This document shows, in pieces, positions 43,343 through 52,874 of a stretch of DNA of 64,000 nt. The position numbers and the translations under genes are program-made. Under the pieces are notes generated by a model, which searched no databases, was not told the origin of the DNA, and saw nothing but the letters and a program-made list of their open reading frames with translations. How positions within the stretch are numbered: the first letter of the stretch is position 1; the number at the start of each line of letters is the position of its first letter. Source of the stretch: an uncultured Latescibacterota bacterium (GTDB taxonomy: Bacteria; Latescibacterota; UBA2968; UBA8231); contig OX638377.1 of NCBI GenBank assembly GCA_951813615.1, positions 5,677,739-5,741,738 of the forward strand, given 5' to 3'.

Positions 43343-46300
43343 TCAATAAGCCACGTGGACCGGAAAGAGCGTCTCTTCGGCTCCCCGGTCCGCCGCGATC
43401 TTGATCCGGCACAGGTAGATCCCCGGCGGCACCAACTGCCCGTGTTCGTCGCGGCCGTCCCAAGCGAAATTCCACTGACCGGCCTGCCCCAAGTCGCTGC
43501 CGGCGCGTCCGCGCAACGTCCCCGCCAAATCGTAGAATGCGATGTCCAGCCGCCGCTCTGCCAATATCCGCAAAAGCACGAAGCGGCCTTGGAGCAGGTC
43601 GTTGACCCCGTCGCCGTTCGGGGTAAAAACGCGAGCTACCTGCACATCGTTTATTAACCGGCGACCGATCGATTGCAATGAGACGCGTGCCGTGCCGCTG
43701 GCGACTAGCTCGGTAGCGTCCTGCGCTTCTGCATCGACGCGCTGGAAAAAGCCCACAGGATCAGTCGAAGAGCGGGCGAAGGCAGGGAAGAGGAGCCCCT
43801 CGCGGAAGGCTTGCGAGGCGAATTGCACCTCGACTAGGGCGTGGAGGTCTGGGGGCAAGTCGGCGTTGAGCGAGGCGGAGAAGCGCAAATAGAGCGAGTC
43901 GGGACCGGTCGGCAGCATCGCTATGGTCTGGCCGTCGTCGTCTTGTAAGCGTCCGTCGGGTCCGCGCGCGAAGGCTTGGTCGAAATGGGTCTTGAGGACG
44001 CGGGTCGAGAAAATCGCCGGATCGAGATCGGATGTCTGCCGCTCGATCTCGACTCGGCCTATGCGCACGCCTAGTAGCTCGGCCGCTTGAGGGGCGACGA
44101 TCAATATCTCATCGACACCATCGCGGACGGCCGGGTCGTCGGGGTCGGGCGCGGCAAGGCGCGCGAAATATGAGAAATGTTGCGGAGTCAGCGGATCGAT
44201 GCCTCGCGGGGGGTCGTAGTCCCCAGGCTCGGCTCCAAGGTCGCCAATCGGCCGCGTCGTGCCCTGCGGACTCACAAGCGCTAGTTCCCCGGCCAGTTCT
44301 AGGGCCAGCGGCGGTGCTAGATCGATGTGGAACGAGCGAATTCTCGCCGTCTTAAAGGGATCTTTAGAAGATATCTTGAAGCGAATCTGGACGAATTTGC
44401 GCGGGCTGGGCGAGGTGATGGTGGCTTCGCTGCGGCCGTCCGTGGGCTGATAGTTTTCGCTCCATTCGCTCCAGCCGACAAACGCCAGTTCGCCATCCTT
44501 GTCAAAGCTCGACCTCGGTGCCCGGCGCAGCTTCTTGCCATCCTCGTCCACCAGACCATCGCCATCGTTGTCGATCAGGTCAATCCGATCCTCATCCGTG
44601 AGACCATCGCCATCGTCATCGGTGCGCGAGGCGTGTTGTTGGCTGGCGGGCAGGGTCTGCCAGATCTCCCAGGCCGTCCACTCCAGGGCAATCTCGTCGT
44701 AGATTTTTTTCGTCACTTCCTCGCGCTCTTCGTTGCCAGCAACGGTCACGACCTGATAGTATGTAAAGTTGGTGTCGGTCTGATCCGAGGTGCGGGTCTG
44801 AATATCGAGACGGATTTCGGGGTGCTGGTCCAACGGCTCGATGCGCTCGGTGGTCTGGCCGGTGAAGGGATCTTCGTCTCGTATGACGGCATCGGCGCTC
44901 CACGCGATCCGCGGCAAGGTCTTGCGGATGAAGTTGCCGCGGGCGTTGGTGAGGCGGATCGGCGGCGAGTGCAGCGAGACATCGACTGGATAGCCGACTC
45001 CGTGGAGCTGCATTTCGGCGAGGCGGGCACCGCTGCCGGGGCTGAGCAGGTTGCGAATTTGCACGAAGCGGATCTTGCGCGGTGCGAACTCCTCGCCGAA
45101 CATCATCACTCTCGGCTGCCGGTTGTCGAAGCGCTCCGCACTGATGATGTCGTGCCACTGCAGGGCCTCTTCGAGCTGGACGAAATCCTCGGCGGTATCT
45201 AGTTGAACGGGTTTAAGTTGGGTACCATCGGAGACTAAAAAGCCGTGGCCGGCGAAAGCGGAACCGCTGCGTTGGCGGCGCATCACCGCGTAGAGGCCAT
45301 CGACCCAGAAGGTTGCGCCTAAGTCCAGCCACATGGTGCCGCGGACGATGGTTGGATCGTAGCCCCAGGCTGTCCACTCGGTCTGGTAGAGCCCATCGGT
45401 GGCTTGGTTGGGCGTACCTCGACCTCCTATTTCGTAGGAGTCGCCGGCGCGCTGTCGCGGATTGAGGGCTAGGTTGTCCCCCTTGGTCCAGACCTGTACT
45501 TCGGCGACGCGCGGCAGTTCGCGCTCGAAGTAGCGGATAGGCCCCCGTTGCGCTGCGGACACGTCGTTGAAATAGGTGTCCTCGTCGATCTCAATAAGAA
45601 AACCCCCCGCCGTCAGGCGCTGGTGGACCACCGCACCGCGCCGCTCAGGCGATAACGCCTGGTAGGTACCGAGGCCGGCATCTCCCTCACCGATGAAGCG
45701 ATGGCGTTCGAGATTGGACTCGGTAATCTTCAGGCGTATGTACTGAAGGAATGATCCTCGCAGGTCTGGTTGTCCGTCTAGATTGAAGTCGGCGCGCAAA
45801 AGAGGGGCTATAGGGTAGGATTGCCGTATTAGGCCATCGGCTCCGGGGGGGACCAAGTCCGTCGCTTTGGTCTCGGCCACTAGTGAGAAACTGAGACCAT
45901 TGCCATCGGGAAAGGGGAACGGCTCTCCGAGGGAGACAAACAGCGAGAAAGCCTTGGGCGCGTCCCCGGCGGGGAAGGAGACAGTGATGCTGTCGACGAA
46001 GGCCAAACGGCCGAGGTCGACTAGCAATTCCCAGTTGCGCAGCCCTGCGGCGGAAAAGTCCGCTGCCGCAGGTTCCCAAAAGGTGTCTAGGTCGCCGTCA
46101 ATGAGCCGCGACGCGATTCGGTTATTGCTCAGTGCTATGGCTCCTCCTCGTACGGTCTCGCCGTTGGTGCGCACGGCATCGAGGTAGCTAAATTGCCCAG
46201 CGGCGAGCGCGGCGTTGGCTACCGTCGCGACGAGCCGGGGCTGCACCGCGTCGTCCGAGAACAAAAATAAGCCGGTAGAATCGGCCCGCTCGTTGAGGGT

Positions 46301-46438
46301 GCGCACTACGTCATTTTGGAAGACCCATTCGCGCCAGTGCTCATCGCGATCGACGCGGATGGCGTCTGCGGTCACGCGGTAGCCTTGGCCGCAGACGGCT
46401 GTGGCGGAGATTAGGAGGATGAGGATCAGGCGCGTCAT
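43343..46438 (-). CDS. Large secreted surface protein with FlgD-like domain (paralogue C)
   Basis: A 1031-aa exported protein. Signal peptide about 1-18 (MTRLILILLISATAVCG). Discoidin-like blocks show LIDGDLDTFWEP with WELLVDLGRLAFVDS (about 115-150) and TDGLYQTEWTAWG with MWLDLGATFWVD (about 345-375). Two calcium-type DxDGDG repeats at about 612-640 (DDDGDGLTDED, DNDGDGLVDEDG) interrupt the middle. Family motifs follow: WSEWSENY, SPSPRKFVQIRF, HFSYFARL, and the C-terminal FlgD-like domain (VFTPNGDGVNDLLQ, FYDLAGTLRG, WDGRDEHG). It is the third of four paralogues and lies 7 bases downstream of the fourth, with which it must be co-transcribed. Confidence 0.75.
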   Translation of the reverse strand: MTRLILILLISATAVCGQGYRVTADAIRVDRDEHWREWVFQNDVVRTLNERADSTGLFLFSDDAVQPRLVATVANAALAAGQFSYLDAVRTNGETVRGGAIALSNNRIASRLIDGDLDTFWEPAAADFSAAGLRNWELLVDLGRLAFVDSITVSFPAGDAPKAFSLFVSLGEPFPFPDGNGLSFSLVAETKATDLVPPGADGLIRQSYPIAPLLRADFNLDGQPDLRGSFLQYIRLKITESNLERHRFIGEGDAGLGTYQALSPERRGAVVHQRLTAGGFLIEIDEDTYFNDVSAAQRGPIRYFERELPRVAEVQVWTKGDNLALNPRQRAGDSYEIGGRGTPNQATDGLYQTEWTAWGYDPTIVRGTMWLDLGATFWVDGLYAVMRRQRSGSAFAGHGFLVSDGTQLKPVQLDTAEDFVQLEEALQWHDIISAERFDNRQPRVMMFGEEFAPRKIRFVQIRNLLSPGSGARLAEMQLHGVGYPVDVSLHSPPIRLTNARGNFIRKTLPRIAWSADAVIRDEDPFTGQTTERIEPLDQHPEIRLDIQTRTSDQTDTNFTYYQVVTVAGNEEREEVTKKIYDEIALEWTAWEIWQTLPASQQHASRTDDDGDGLTDEDRIDLIDNDGDGLVDEDGKKLRRAPRSSFDKDGELAFVGWSEWSENYQPTDGRSEATITSPSPRKFVQIRFKISSKDPFKTARIRSFHIDLAPPLALELAGELALVSPQGTTRPIGDLGAEPGDYDPPRGIDPLTPQHFSYFARLAAPDPDDPAVRDGVDEILIVAPQAAELLGVRIGRVEIERQTSDLDPAIFSTRVLKTHFDQAFARGPDGRLQDDDGQTIAMLPTGPDSLYLRFSASLNADLPPDLHALVEVQFASQAFREGLLFPAFARSSTDPVGFFQRVDAEAQDATELVASGTARVSLQSIGRRLINDVQVARVFTPNGDGVNDLLQGRFVLLRILAERRLDIAFYDLAGTLRGRAGSDLGQAGQWNFAWDGRDEHGQLVPPGIYLCRIKIAADRGAEETLFPVHVAY

Positions 46439-46445
46439 TATGCTC

Positions 46446-49151
46446 TTAGTACACCAGCGAGAGGACGCCGAGCGTCTCGGTGGAGGTCTGGTCGGCCGCT
46501 ACTTGCAGGCGGTACAGGTAGAGGCCGGGCACTAGGAGATGGCCTGCTGCGTCGCGACCGTCCCATTTGAGTTTTGTCTGACCCGCCGTGCGCGATACTG
46601 GACCTAGGCGGTGCATCCTGCGTCCCGACAGATTGAGGATTTCCACCGCGACTTCGACTTGATCCAAAACCAAAAAGAGGTCGAAGGCGAATTCGATCGC
46701 GTCATTTATGCCGTCGCCATTGGGCGTGAAGGGGTTGGGGGCGGCTTGGACCTGCAGGTGGTGGGCTTGGATATCATCGACGACGACCAGCGTTGCGTCG
46801 GTAGCCACTCGCTGCACTGCGTCGCCATCGCGTACTTGCTGGGGAATCGTCGCCTTCCGCGTGGCGAGGCGGTCGTTCCACACCGATCCTGCAAAGCGGG
46901 CCGAGCCGCGAAAGAGCCGCGTCCGCAAGCCGATCTCAATGCTTTGGCGGGCCTTGAAGTCGGAGGTACCCAGCAGCGGAAACTTGACCAACAGCCGGGT
47001 CTCGCCAGTCTGGGGGTCCGAGACGGTGGTCTGAGCGAACTGACCGGTGACAAAGGGACTGTCCGGTTCCGGCTCCAGCCGCAGAGGCTCGACCTGGAGC
47101 AGTGGGTCTTCGGTGTTGGCCTCAATAGGCACGGCGATTTCCTCCCAAGCGCGGCCATCGAACTTAAAAGTGTCGATTCGAGTTGAAACGTCGGGCACCG
47201 TCAGTTCGATGCGATTGAATCCCCCTTCTTCCTCGTCGGCAAAAAAGGGTCGCAAGAAGTAGCGCAAGGACGCTTCTTCGCCTAGCGCGACGCGCGGCGG
47301 AAAGACCTCGGCGACCACGCCACCCGAGACTAAGGGCTCGTCGTAGTCGAATTCGAGGTAGTCGAGTGCAACTGCGCTCTCGATGGTACTGTCGAAGAGG
47401 ATGCGGAACTGCAAATAGCGAGTGCCAGTGGGTAGCGGCAGGGGCACGCCCGTCTCGGCCCAACGCTCTGCGGGGAGGCGCTCGTCGATGAGCCCGTCCT
47501 CGAAACTGAAGGGGGCCGACCAGAAACTCCAGCCCCTCGGACCGTCGCTGCCCAGATCTGCACCGAGTTCATTGTAGCGAAGTTCGGCCTCGGGAATGCG
47601 GCCTTGGCGCAGCTTGAGCCAGGAAAAGGCGTCGAGCGGCCGACCGTCCTCGCCGCGGGTGTCGATCTCGTTGGCACCGCTGTCGCGGGCGTAGAGGTGC
47701 ATGTTGGGTGCGTCGCCGGCGCGGAACTGGATGCGTACATTGCCAGCGAAACCCGTTTTGCGTCCCCGCCAGCGGACTTTGCCCCAGTTGACCGTCGAGC
47801 CAGATTGATCGGGGAATTCGGCCTCGACCACGCCGGCGTCATCGAAGAGTTCGAGTAGCTGGCTGTAGCGCCGTGCGCGGGGCGTGGGGGTGCCGACATC
47901 GATGATCTCGGAGGTAAAGGAGGCGTCGCTGGGGAAGCCCTCGCCGAAGAGGCCTACCTCTGCCGTTTCCTTATAATCAAAATCGGAATCAAGTGAAGCG
48001 ACATCCAGCCGGCCTAGGAGCACCGGCGGGTCGAAGCGCAGATCCTTGACTGGATCGGTATGTTCTCGCGTCACGGGAACGAGGATCTTCTTTACTTCGA
48101 GGGTGGCCAAAGTGGAGTTGACGGTTGTAGGGTCGCCGTAGACAACGAAGTAGTTGGCGATGGTTGTGACGGGCAGGGTAGGCCGCGGTTGGAAGATGAG
48201 GCGATTGATGTGGTAAAAGCCCATCAGGTTGAGGGATGCTCCCCCGCCGTGGATGCCATAGATACCGGCGACGCGATAGTCGGTGCTGGTCGTGCCGAAG
48301 GCAGTGAAGAGATCGCCGTCAACCATCTTGCCGTAGTCGACTCGGTTGATGCCGCCACCCGACCCCGATTTGAAATAGTCTCCCGAGATCGGATCGGCCC
48401 GCTCGACGCGTGGGCCGAATTCGCTGGGAATTTCCAGAAAGGGGTTGAGTAACCTGCCGTCCGGCCCCACACCACCGAACTCCCCTTGTAGATAGCGCTC
48501 GTTGAGTAGGATGGCTAGATTGCGGCGCTCGTTGAGTTCGATGGGCCGCAGCCAAGTCTCAACCCCGTCGGTGTCGCGGAGCCGCGGCCCGTCCTCGTCG
48601 ATGAGTCCGTCGCCGTCGTCGTCGATGCCATTGTAAGGGTCTTCGTTGGTGCGCCCGTCCAAGTCGTCGTCCCCATCGGTCATTAGCCCATCTTCATTGA
48701 GCTGTCCGTCGCCGTCTGAGTCGACCTGTGGATCAGGCCCGTCCTCGTCGATGCGGCCGTCCAAATCGCTGTCGAATGCCTCGACCGGGTCTTCGTCGAT
48801 GAGTCCGTCGCCGTCGTCGTCGAGTTTGTTGGGGGGGTCCTCATTGAGTCTCCCGTCGCCGTCCGAGTCGACCTGCGGATCAGGGGGGTCTTCGTTGAAA
48901 AGGCCGTCGCCATCCGAATCGACAAGCTCGACCGGGTCTTCGTCGATGAGTCCGTCGCCATCGTCGTCGGTCAGGATCTCGACGGCCCAGCCGCGGCCCC
49001 AAGTCAGGCGGCCGGTAACCGGCACGAGGTTCCAAGGATGGTCTTGGTCGCCCACTCGCCAGGTCCTGATCTCAGCCGGGGCTTGGAAGGGAAAAAGCAG
49101 GATCAGCAGGAAGAGGACGAACTTTGGACGCGAACCGCCGTGTGCTAGCAT
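46446..49151 (-). CDS. Large secreted surface protein with DxDGDG repeats and FlgD-like domain (paralogue D)
   Basis: A 901-aa exported protein. A signal peptide (about 1-27) is followed by eight calcium-type repeats at about 61-195, such as DDDGDGLIDED, DSDGDGLFNED and DDDLDGRTNED, spaced 14-18 residues. The middle shares family motifs with the other three: MVDGDLFTAFG, GPRGWSFWSAPF, GTRYLQFRI and LRYFLRPFF. The C-terminus is the FlgD-like domain (PFTPNGDGINDAIEF, ILNLSGRRM, WDGRDAAG). First gene of a two-gene transcript with paralogue C. The repeats suggest a Ca2+-stiffened stalk; binding partner unknown. Confidence 0.75.
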   Translation of the reverse strand: MLAHGGSRPKFVLFLLILLFPFQAPAEIRTWRVGDQDHPWNLVPVTGRLTWGRGWAVEILTDDDGDGLIDEDPVELVDSDGDGLFNEDPPDPQVDSDGDGRLNEDPPNKLDDDGDGLIDEDPVEAFDSDLDGRIDEDGPDPQVDSDGDGQLNEDGLMTDGDDDLDGRTNEDPYNGIDDDGDGLIDEDGPRLRDTDGVETWLRPIELNERRNLAILLNERYLQGEFGGVGPDGRLLNPFLEIPSEFGPRVERADPISGDYFKSGSGGGINRVDYGKMVDGDLFTAFGTTSTDYRVAGIYGIHGGGASLNLMGFYHINRLIFQPRPTLPVTTIANYFVVYGDPTTVNSTLATLEVKKILVPVTREHTDPVKDLRFDPPVLLGRLDVASLDSDFDYKETAEVGLFGEGFPSDASFTSEIIDVGTPTPRARRYSQLLELFDDAGVVEAEFPDQSGSTVNWGKVRWRGRKTGFAGNVRIQFRAGDAPNMHLYARDSGANEIDTRGEDGRPLDAFSWLKLRQGRIPEAELRYNELGADLGSDGPRGWSFWSAPFSFEDGLIDERLPAERWAETGVPLPLPTGTRYLQFRILFDSTIESAVALDYLEFDYDEPLVSGGVVAEVFPPRVALGEEASLRYFLRPFFADEEEGGFNRIELTVPDVSTRIDTFKFDGRAWEEIAVPIEANTEDPLLQVEPLRLEPEPDSPFVTGQFAQTTVSDPQTGETRLLVKFPLLGTSDFKARQSIEIGLRTRLFRGSARFAGSVWNDRLATRKATIPQQVRDGDAVQRVATDATLVVVDDIQAHHLQVQAAPNPFTPNGDGINDAIEFAFDLFLVLDQVEVAVEILNLSGRRMHRLGPVSRTAGQTKLKWDGRDAAGHLLVPGLYLYRLQVAADQTSTETLGVLSLVY
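48580..48975. repeat. Coding tandem repeats of the DxDGDG segment
   Basis: Eight divergent copies of a 42-54 base unit built on gtcgccgtcgtcgtc / gtcctcgtcgatgag. They encode the acidic repeats of paralogue D; two similar units lie at about 44518-44605 in paralogue C. Confidence 0.65.
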
Positions 49152-49399
49152 AGAAGCCCTGCTGGGGGAAATGCGATAGCAAGCACCGTCTATGGCAAAA
49201 GCCGATGCAAGACAAAGGCTTGTCGTACTAATTATAAACGGACGGTACGCACTCTGGCAATGAGCTTCCGAGATGAATGCGCGAACAGCCCGAGGCCTTG
49301 GTGCGGTTCGCGCATAGATTGTGGGGATAATCCGCGAGTGGTTTGGCTAACTCGCTGAGCGGCGAGTGCTCTATAATCTTATCCGCCTTGGCACGAAGA
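49152..49399. other. Intergenic region with two hairpins
   Basis: A 248-base gap holding the promoter of the paralogue D/C transcript and the end of the sulfatase transcript. ACTCGC (49350-49355) pairs with GCGAGT (49362-49367) soon after the sulfatase stop. ATGCGCGAAC (49277-49286) pairs perfectly with GTTCGCGCAT (49306-49315) around a 19-base loop. Neither has a T-run, so termination is possible but not clear. Confidence 0.45.
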
Positions 49400-50881
49400 T
49401 CAGCGCGGGTCCTCGCTATCGGGATAAATCTCGTTCCAGGGCATTGGGTAGGTGCGTTCCCATCCCGGGCGACCGAATTCAGGGCTGCTCGAATGGCTGA
49501 AGGTATAGACCCGACCGGCGAAAGCTGCCTCGTCGGTCGAGCGCATGATCTCGTTGGTGAGCAGAGCGTCGAGACGGTGAAAAACCTCGGCGCACAAAGG
49601 ATCGCGGGCGCGGTTGTGAGTCTCGGTTGGGTCTGTGCGCAGATTGAACAGGTGTGCGCCCCGGGAGTATTTGCAGAGTTTCCACTCGCCGTCGTAGATC
49701 ATCCAGCCATTGCGTAGGGCTCCGAAGACGCACTCGCGTTGCTCGGCTTTCAACCCCAAACCAGTCAAAGGCCGTGCGTCCATGTACGAAGGAATAGACC
49801 GTCCAGCGAGACCGACCATGGTGGCGGTGACGTCGGTCAGGGTAACTAAGTCGTCAGAGACGGTCGCGCCTTGCAGCGCGGGATGGCGGACCAACATTGG
49901 CACGTGGCACGACGCCTCGTAGTAGGAGCCCTTGCCGGAGAGCCCATGGTCGCCGAGGTAGTCGCCGTGGTCGGAGGAGAAAATGATGACGGTGTCGTCG
50001 AGGATGCCCTTTTTTGCCAGCGATTCGACGATGCGACCGACTTCGAGGTCAATCTGCGCGATCAAGCCGGCGTAATAGGCGCGTTGCCGGAGATAGGTCT
50101 CGCGAGTGGGCGGCTCGTCGTTTTGCACCGCGTACCAAGATTTGCGCGGCGAGGTGGAGCGCGAGCGACGAGCGGCGCGCATCAGGCTGGTGTCTTCGGG
50201 ATTGGCCGCGATGGGCTCGGGCATGTCCTCAAGGTTGAATTGCGCGTATTCGGGCGCGGGGTCGTAGGGCGAATGCGGCCCGGGGAAGCCGACCATCACG
50301 GCGAACGGTGCCTCGTCCTCGTATTCGTCGATCCAACGCGCGGTCTCCTTGCCGACGAAGTGGTCGCAGTTGTACTGCCACGGCAACGGACTAATGCAGG
50401 CCATGTGGTTTTGATGGTATTCAGGTAGCTCGACAAAGGCGGTTTTGCTGTAGCCGGCGCTTTGCAGATAGTGGTAGTAGTCGTCTTCGATAAAACCCCA
50501 GAGCTTATCCTCGGCAATAATGCGGTGCTGGAAGCCGAAGCGCTTTTCCCACGGGTAGAAGTGCATCTTGCCAGTGGCGACCGTGTAGTAGCCCTGTTGG
50601 TTTAAGAACTCGGGCCAAGTTTCGAGGCCACAGGCTCGATAGTCGGGCCGCAGGTATTGGCCGTTGTCCAGTACACCGGTCTTGATCGCGTTCATACCCG
50701 TCAGCAGCGAGGCTCGGGCCGGAACGCAGACGGGATGTTCTGAATAGGCGTTGGTGTAGCGGACGCCCTGTTGGCACAGCGCGTCGATATGGGGGGTGTC
50801 GATAAAAGTCGCACCGTAGCAGGAGAGAAAGTCACAGCGCAACTGGTCGGGCATGATAAAGACGATATTGGGGCGGTTCAC
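49400..50881 (-). CDS. Sulfatase (type I, formylglycine-dependent)
   Basis: A 493-aa alkaline-phosphatase-fold sulfatase. The GTG at 50881 is chosen for AAGGA six bases upstream and for the family N-terminus NRPNIVFIMPDQLRCD. The active-site signature is C52VPARASLLTG; C52 would be converted to formylglycine by a separate maturase not seen here. Asp12 and DHGDYLGDHGLSGKGS (about 300) supply calcium and substrate contacts. No signal peptide is visible, so the enzyme may be cytoplasmic. Substrate unknown: choline sulfate, steroid or sugar sulfates are all possible. It lies 34 bases downstream of argF. Confidence 0.87.
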   Translation of the reverse strand: MNRPNIVFIMPDQLRCDFLSCYGATFIDTPHIDALCQQGVRYTNAYSEHPVCVPARASLLTGMNAIKTGVLDNGQYLRPDYRACGLETWPEFLNQQGYYTVATGKMHFYPWEKRFGFQHRIIAEDKLWGFIEDDYYHYLQSAGYSKTAFVELPEYHQNHMACISPLPWQYNCDHFVGKETARWIDEYEDEAPFAVMVGFPGPHSPYDPAPEYAQFNLEDMPEPIAANPEDTSLMRAARRSRSTSPRKSWYAVQNDEPPTRETYLRQRAYYAGLIAQIDLEVGRIVESLAKKGILDDTVIIFSSDHGDYLGDHGLSGKGSYYEASCHVPMLVRHPALQGATVSDDLVTLTDVTATMVGLAGRSIPSYMDARPLTGLGLKAEQRECVFGALRNGWMIYDGEWKLCKYSRGAHLFNLRTDPTETHNRARDPLCAEVFHRLDALLTNEIMRSTDEAAFAGRVYTFSHSSSPEFGRPGWERTYPMPWNEIYPDSEDPR

Positions 50882-50915
50882 GGGTTGTCCTTGGGTGTTA
50901 TGCGAAGGACTCGGC

Positions 50916-51833
50916 TCAGGCAAGGGCGTTTGCCAGCTTGAGCAGCACGGCCTTTTGGCTGTGCAGGCGGTTTTCGGCTTGGGTAAAAATCAGCGAGCGC
51001 TCGTCGTGCAAGAGCGCGCCTTCGATCTCATAGCCGTGATGGGCAGGGAGGCAGTGCAGGATTTTTACATCTAGATCGGCGAGCAATTCGCGGCTGAGCT
51101 GATAGGGCTGAAAGGTCTGGACCCGACGCTCTTTTTCGCGGGCGAACTTAGGGTCGGTGAAAAACTCCATGTCGATCCAAGTGTCAGTGTACACGGCGTC
51201 GGACTTTGCTAGCGCCGGATGCAGTTCCTCCGTGTGCTCGTAGAGTCCCAAGCGCTTGGCTTCGGCGTAGAGTTCGTCGTCGCGTGCAGCGTCGTTGACT
51301 TCGGGGCAGACGCAAGTGACGTGCATGCCCACTTTGACGCCGGCGGCAATGAGCGAGTTGGCGACGTTGTTGAGCACGCCGACGTATGTCAGCCGCACCC
51401 CTTCGAGCCGCCCGAAAGCCTCCTGTAGGGTCATCAAGTCGGTCAACGCCTGCAAGGGGTGGTAGCGGTTGCAGCAGCCGTTTATCAGCGGCACCTGCGC
51501 GGCGGCGGCGGCACGGCACACATCGGCGTGTTCGAGCAGGCGGGCGACGATGAAGTCGGAGTAGCCGGAGAGCACGCGGAACTCGTCACCTAAGTCGGCT
51601 AGCCCAAAATTGGTGTCCTGCCAGTTCAAGTATAGGGCGTGGCCGCCTAGTTGGGCGGTGCCGATCTCGCCGGCGCAGCGAGTGCGGGTCGAAGTCTTTT
51701 GGAAGAGCAGGACCACTGTGCGCCCAGAGAGGGCGTCAGCGTAGTGCTGCGGGGTGGCCTTGACGGCAAGGCCGAGTTCGACAGCTTGCTGCACGTCGGC
51801 TGGGGACCAGTCTTTTAAGGTGATTAAATGCAA
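50916..51833 (-). CDS. argF: Ornithine carbamoyltransferase
   Basis: A 305-aa enzyme of arginine synthesis joining carbamoyl phosphate and ornithine to citrulline. The start is TTG 51833, since AGGAAGGG lies 5 bases upstream and the length then equals the family norm; an ATG 24 codons upstream lies in AT-rich non-coding-like sequence. Carbamoyl-phosphate motif STRTR at 48-52 (FQKTSTRTR), HPLQALTDLMT at about 124 and the ornithine loop HCLPAHHGYEI at about 266. A variant transcarbamylase using an acylated ornithine is possible but HCLPA favours ornithine. Confidence 0.85.
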   Translation of the reverse strand: MHLITLKDWSPADVQQAVELGLAVKATPQHYADALSGRTVVLLFQKTSTRTRCAGEIGTAQLGGHALYLNWQDTNFGLADLGDEFRVLSGYSDFIVARLLEHADVCRAAAAAQVPLINGCCNRYHPLQALTDLMTLQEAFGRLEGVRLTYVGVLNNVANSLIAAGVKVGMHVTCVCPEVNDAARDDELYAEAKRLGLYEHTEELHPALAKSDAVYTDTWIDMEFFTDPKFAREKERRVQTFQPYQLSRELLADLDVKILHCLPAHHGYEIEGALLHDERSLIFTQAENRLHSQKAVLLKLANALA

Positions 51834-51917
51834 TGGAACCCTTCCTTGCCTTGTTGCTCTTTTTATGGCGGAATAAAAATGTAACAAATAAAAATTTGTA
51901 ATCAAAAATAATTATTA

Positions 51918-52874
51918 CTAGTTCAAATAGCGACTGATTTCAGCCAATATATCCTTAACGATATCTTGGGGCACACCCGTTAGCTCTAGCCCCGAGGCGC
52001 GGGCGTGGCCGCCGCCGCCGAAGGTACTGGCGACTCGGCTGACGTCGATCTTGTCGCGGGAGCGCAGACTGACGCGGTAGCATCCGGGTGTGCGCTCCTT
52101 GAGAAGCACGGCCACTTCGACGCCTTGGATCATCAGGCCGTAGTTGACGACCTCGTCAGGCTCGCCCGCGCTCATGGCCTCGCGGTCGAGATGAAGCACC
52201 GCCACTCGGCCCCCGAGGCGCAGCACCAAGCTCTCAATGGCTTGGCCGCGCTGTTTGACCGAGCCGAGGCTCTTGTTGCCGAAGACGTTTTGGGCGATGG
52301 CGTCGAGCCGTGCGCCGCGCCGCACTAGAGCGGCCGCCACTTCAAAGGTGGTGGCCGTCGTTAGCGAGAAGCGAAAGCCGCCGGTATCGAAGAGAATCCC
52401 CGCATAGAGCTGGTCGGCGGCGACGCTATCGATCTGGTAGCCGAGGCCGATGGCGAGATGATAGAGGAGCTCGCAGGTAGAGCTGACATCCTCGACGATA
52501 TTCACTGCGCCGAAGCACTCATTGCCTTGGTGGTGATCGATGTTGAGAAGCCGAATGTCGGGGCTGAGACTTGAGCGCACCGGGCCGATGCGGTCGAGAG
52601 AGGGGCAGTCGGCGACAATGGCGCAGCGATAGCGGCTCAGGTCGAGGTCGGCGAAGTGGCGCACCCCGTCCCAGCCGGCGAGAAAGGAGCATTGGCCAGC
52701 CGGTGGCTCGGGCAGGCCGATGTCAGCGCGCTTGCCGAGGCCCCTCAGCAGGTGGGCCCAAGCCATGCAGGCCCCCAAGCCGTCGGCGTCGCTGTTGACG
52801 TGAGTCGTCAGCAGGAAGTCGTCTGCTGCCTCAATGAATGCGCGCGTTGCTGTTAGCTGCAAGTCCAAAGTCAT
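51918..52874 (-). CDS. nrnA: DHH-family phosphoesterase, NrnA-like oligoribonuclease/pAp phosphatase
   Basis: A 318-aa bifunctional nanoRNase-type protein degrading short oligoribonucleotides and 3'-phosphoadenosine 5'-phosphate. DHH motifs: TTHVNSDADGLGA (about 23-35), IVADCPS (about 86), the signature NIDHHQGN (about 111-118) and LFDTGGFRFS (about 162). The DHHA1 domain ends with FGGGGHARASG (about 285-295). The stop region overlaps nothing, but its ATG overlaps the stop of the methyltransferase gene upstream in the operon. Confidence 0.87.
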   Translation of the reverse strand: MTLDLQLTATRAFIEAADDFLLTTHVNSDADGLGACMAWAHLLRGLGKRADIGLPEPPAGQCSFLAGWDGVRHFADLDLSRYRCAIVADCPSLDRIGPVRSSLSPDIRLLNIDHHQGNECFGAVNIVEDVSSTCELLYHLAIGLGYQIDSVAADQLYAGILFDTGGFRFSLTTATTFEVAAALVRRGARLDAIAQNVFGNKSLGSVKQRGQAIESLVLRLGGRVAVLHLDREAMSAGEPDEVVNYGLMIQGVEVAVLLKERTPGCYRVSLRSRDKIDVSRVASTFGGGGHARASGLELTGVPQDIVKDILAEISRYLN

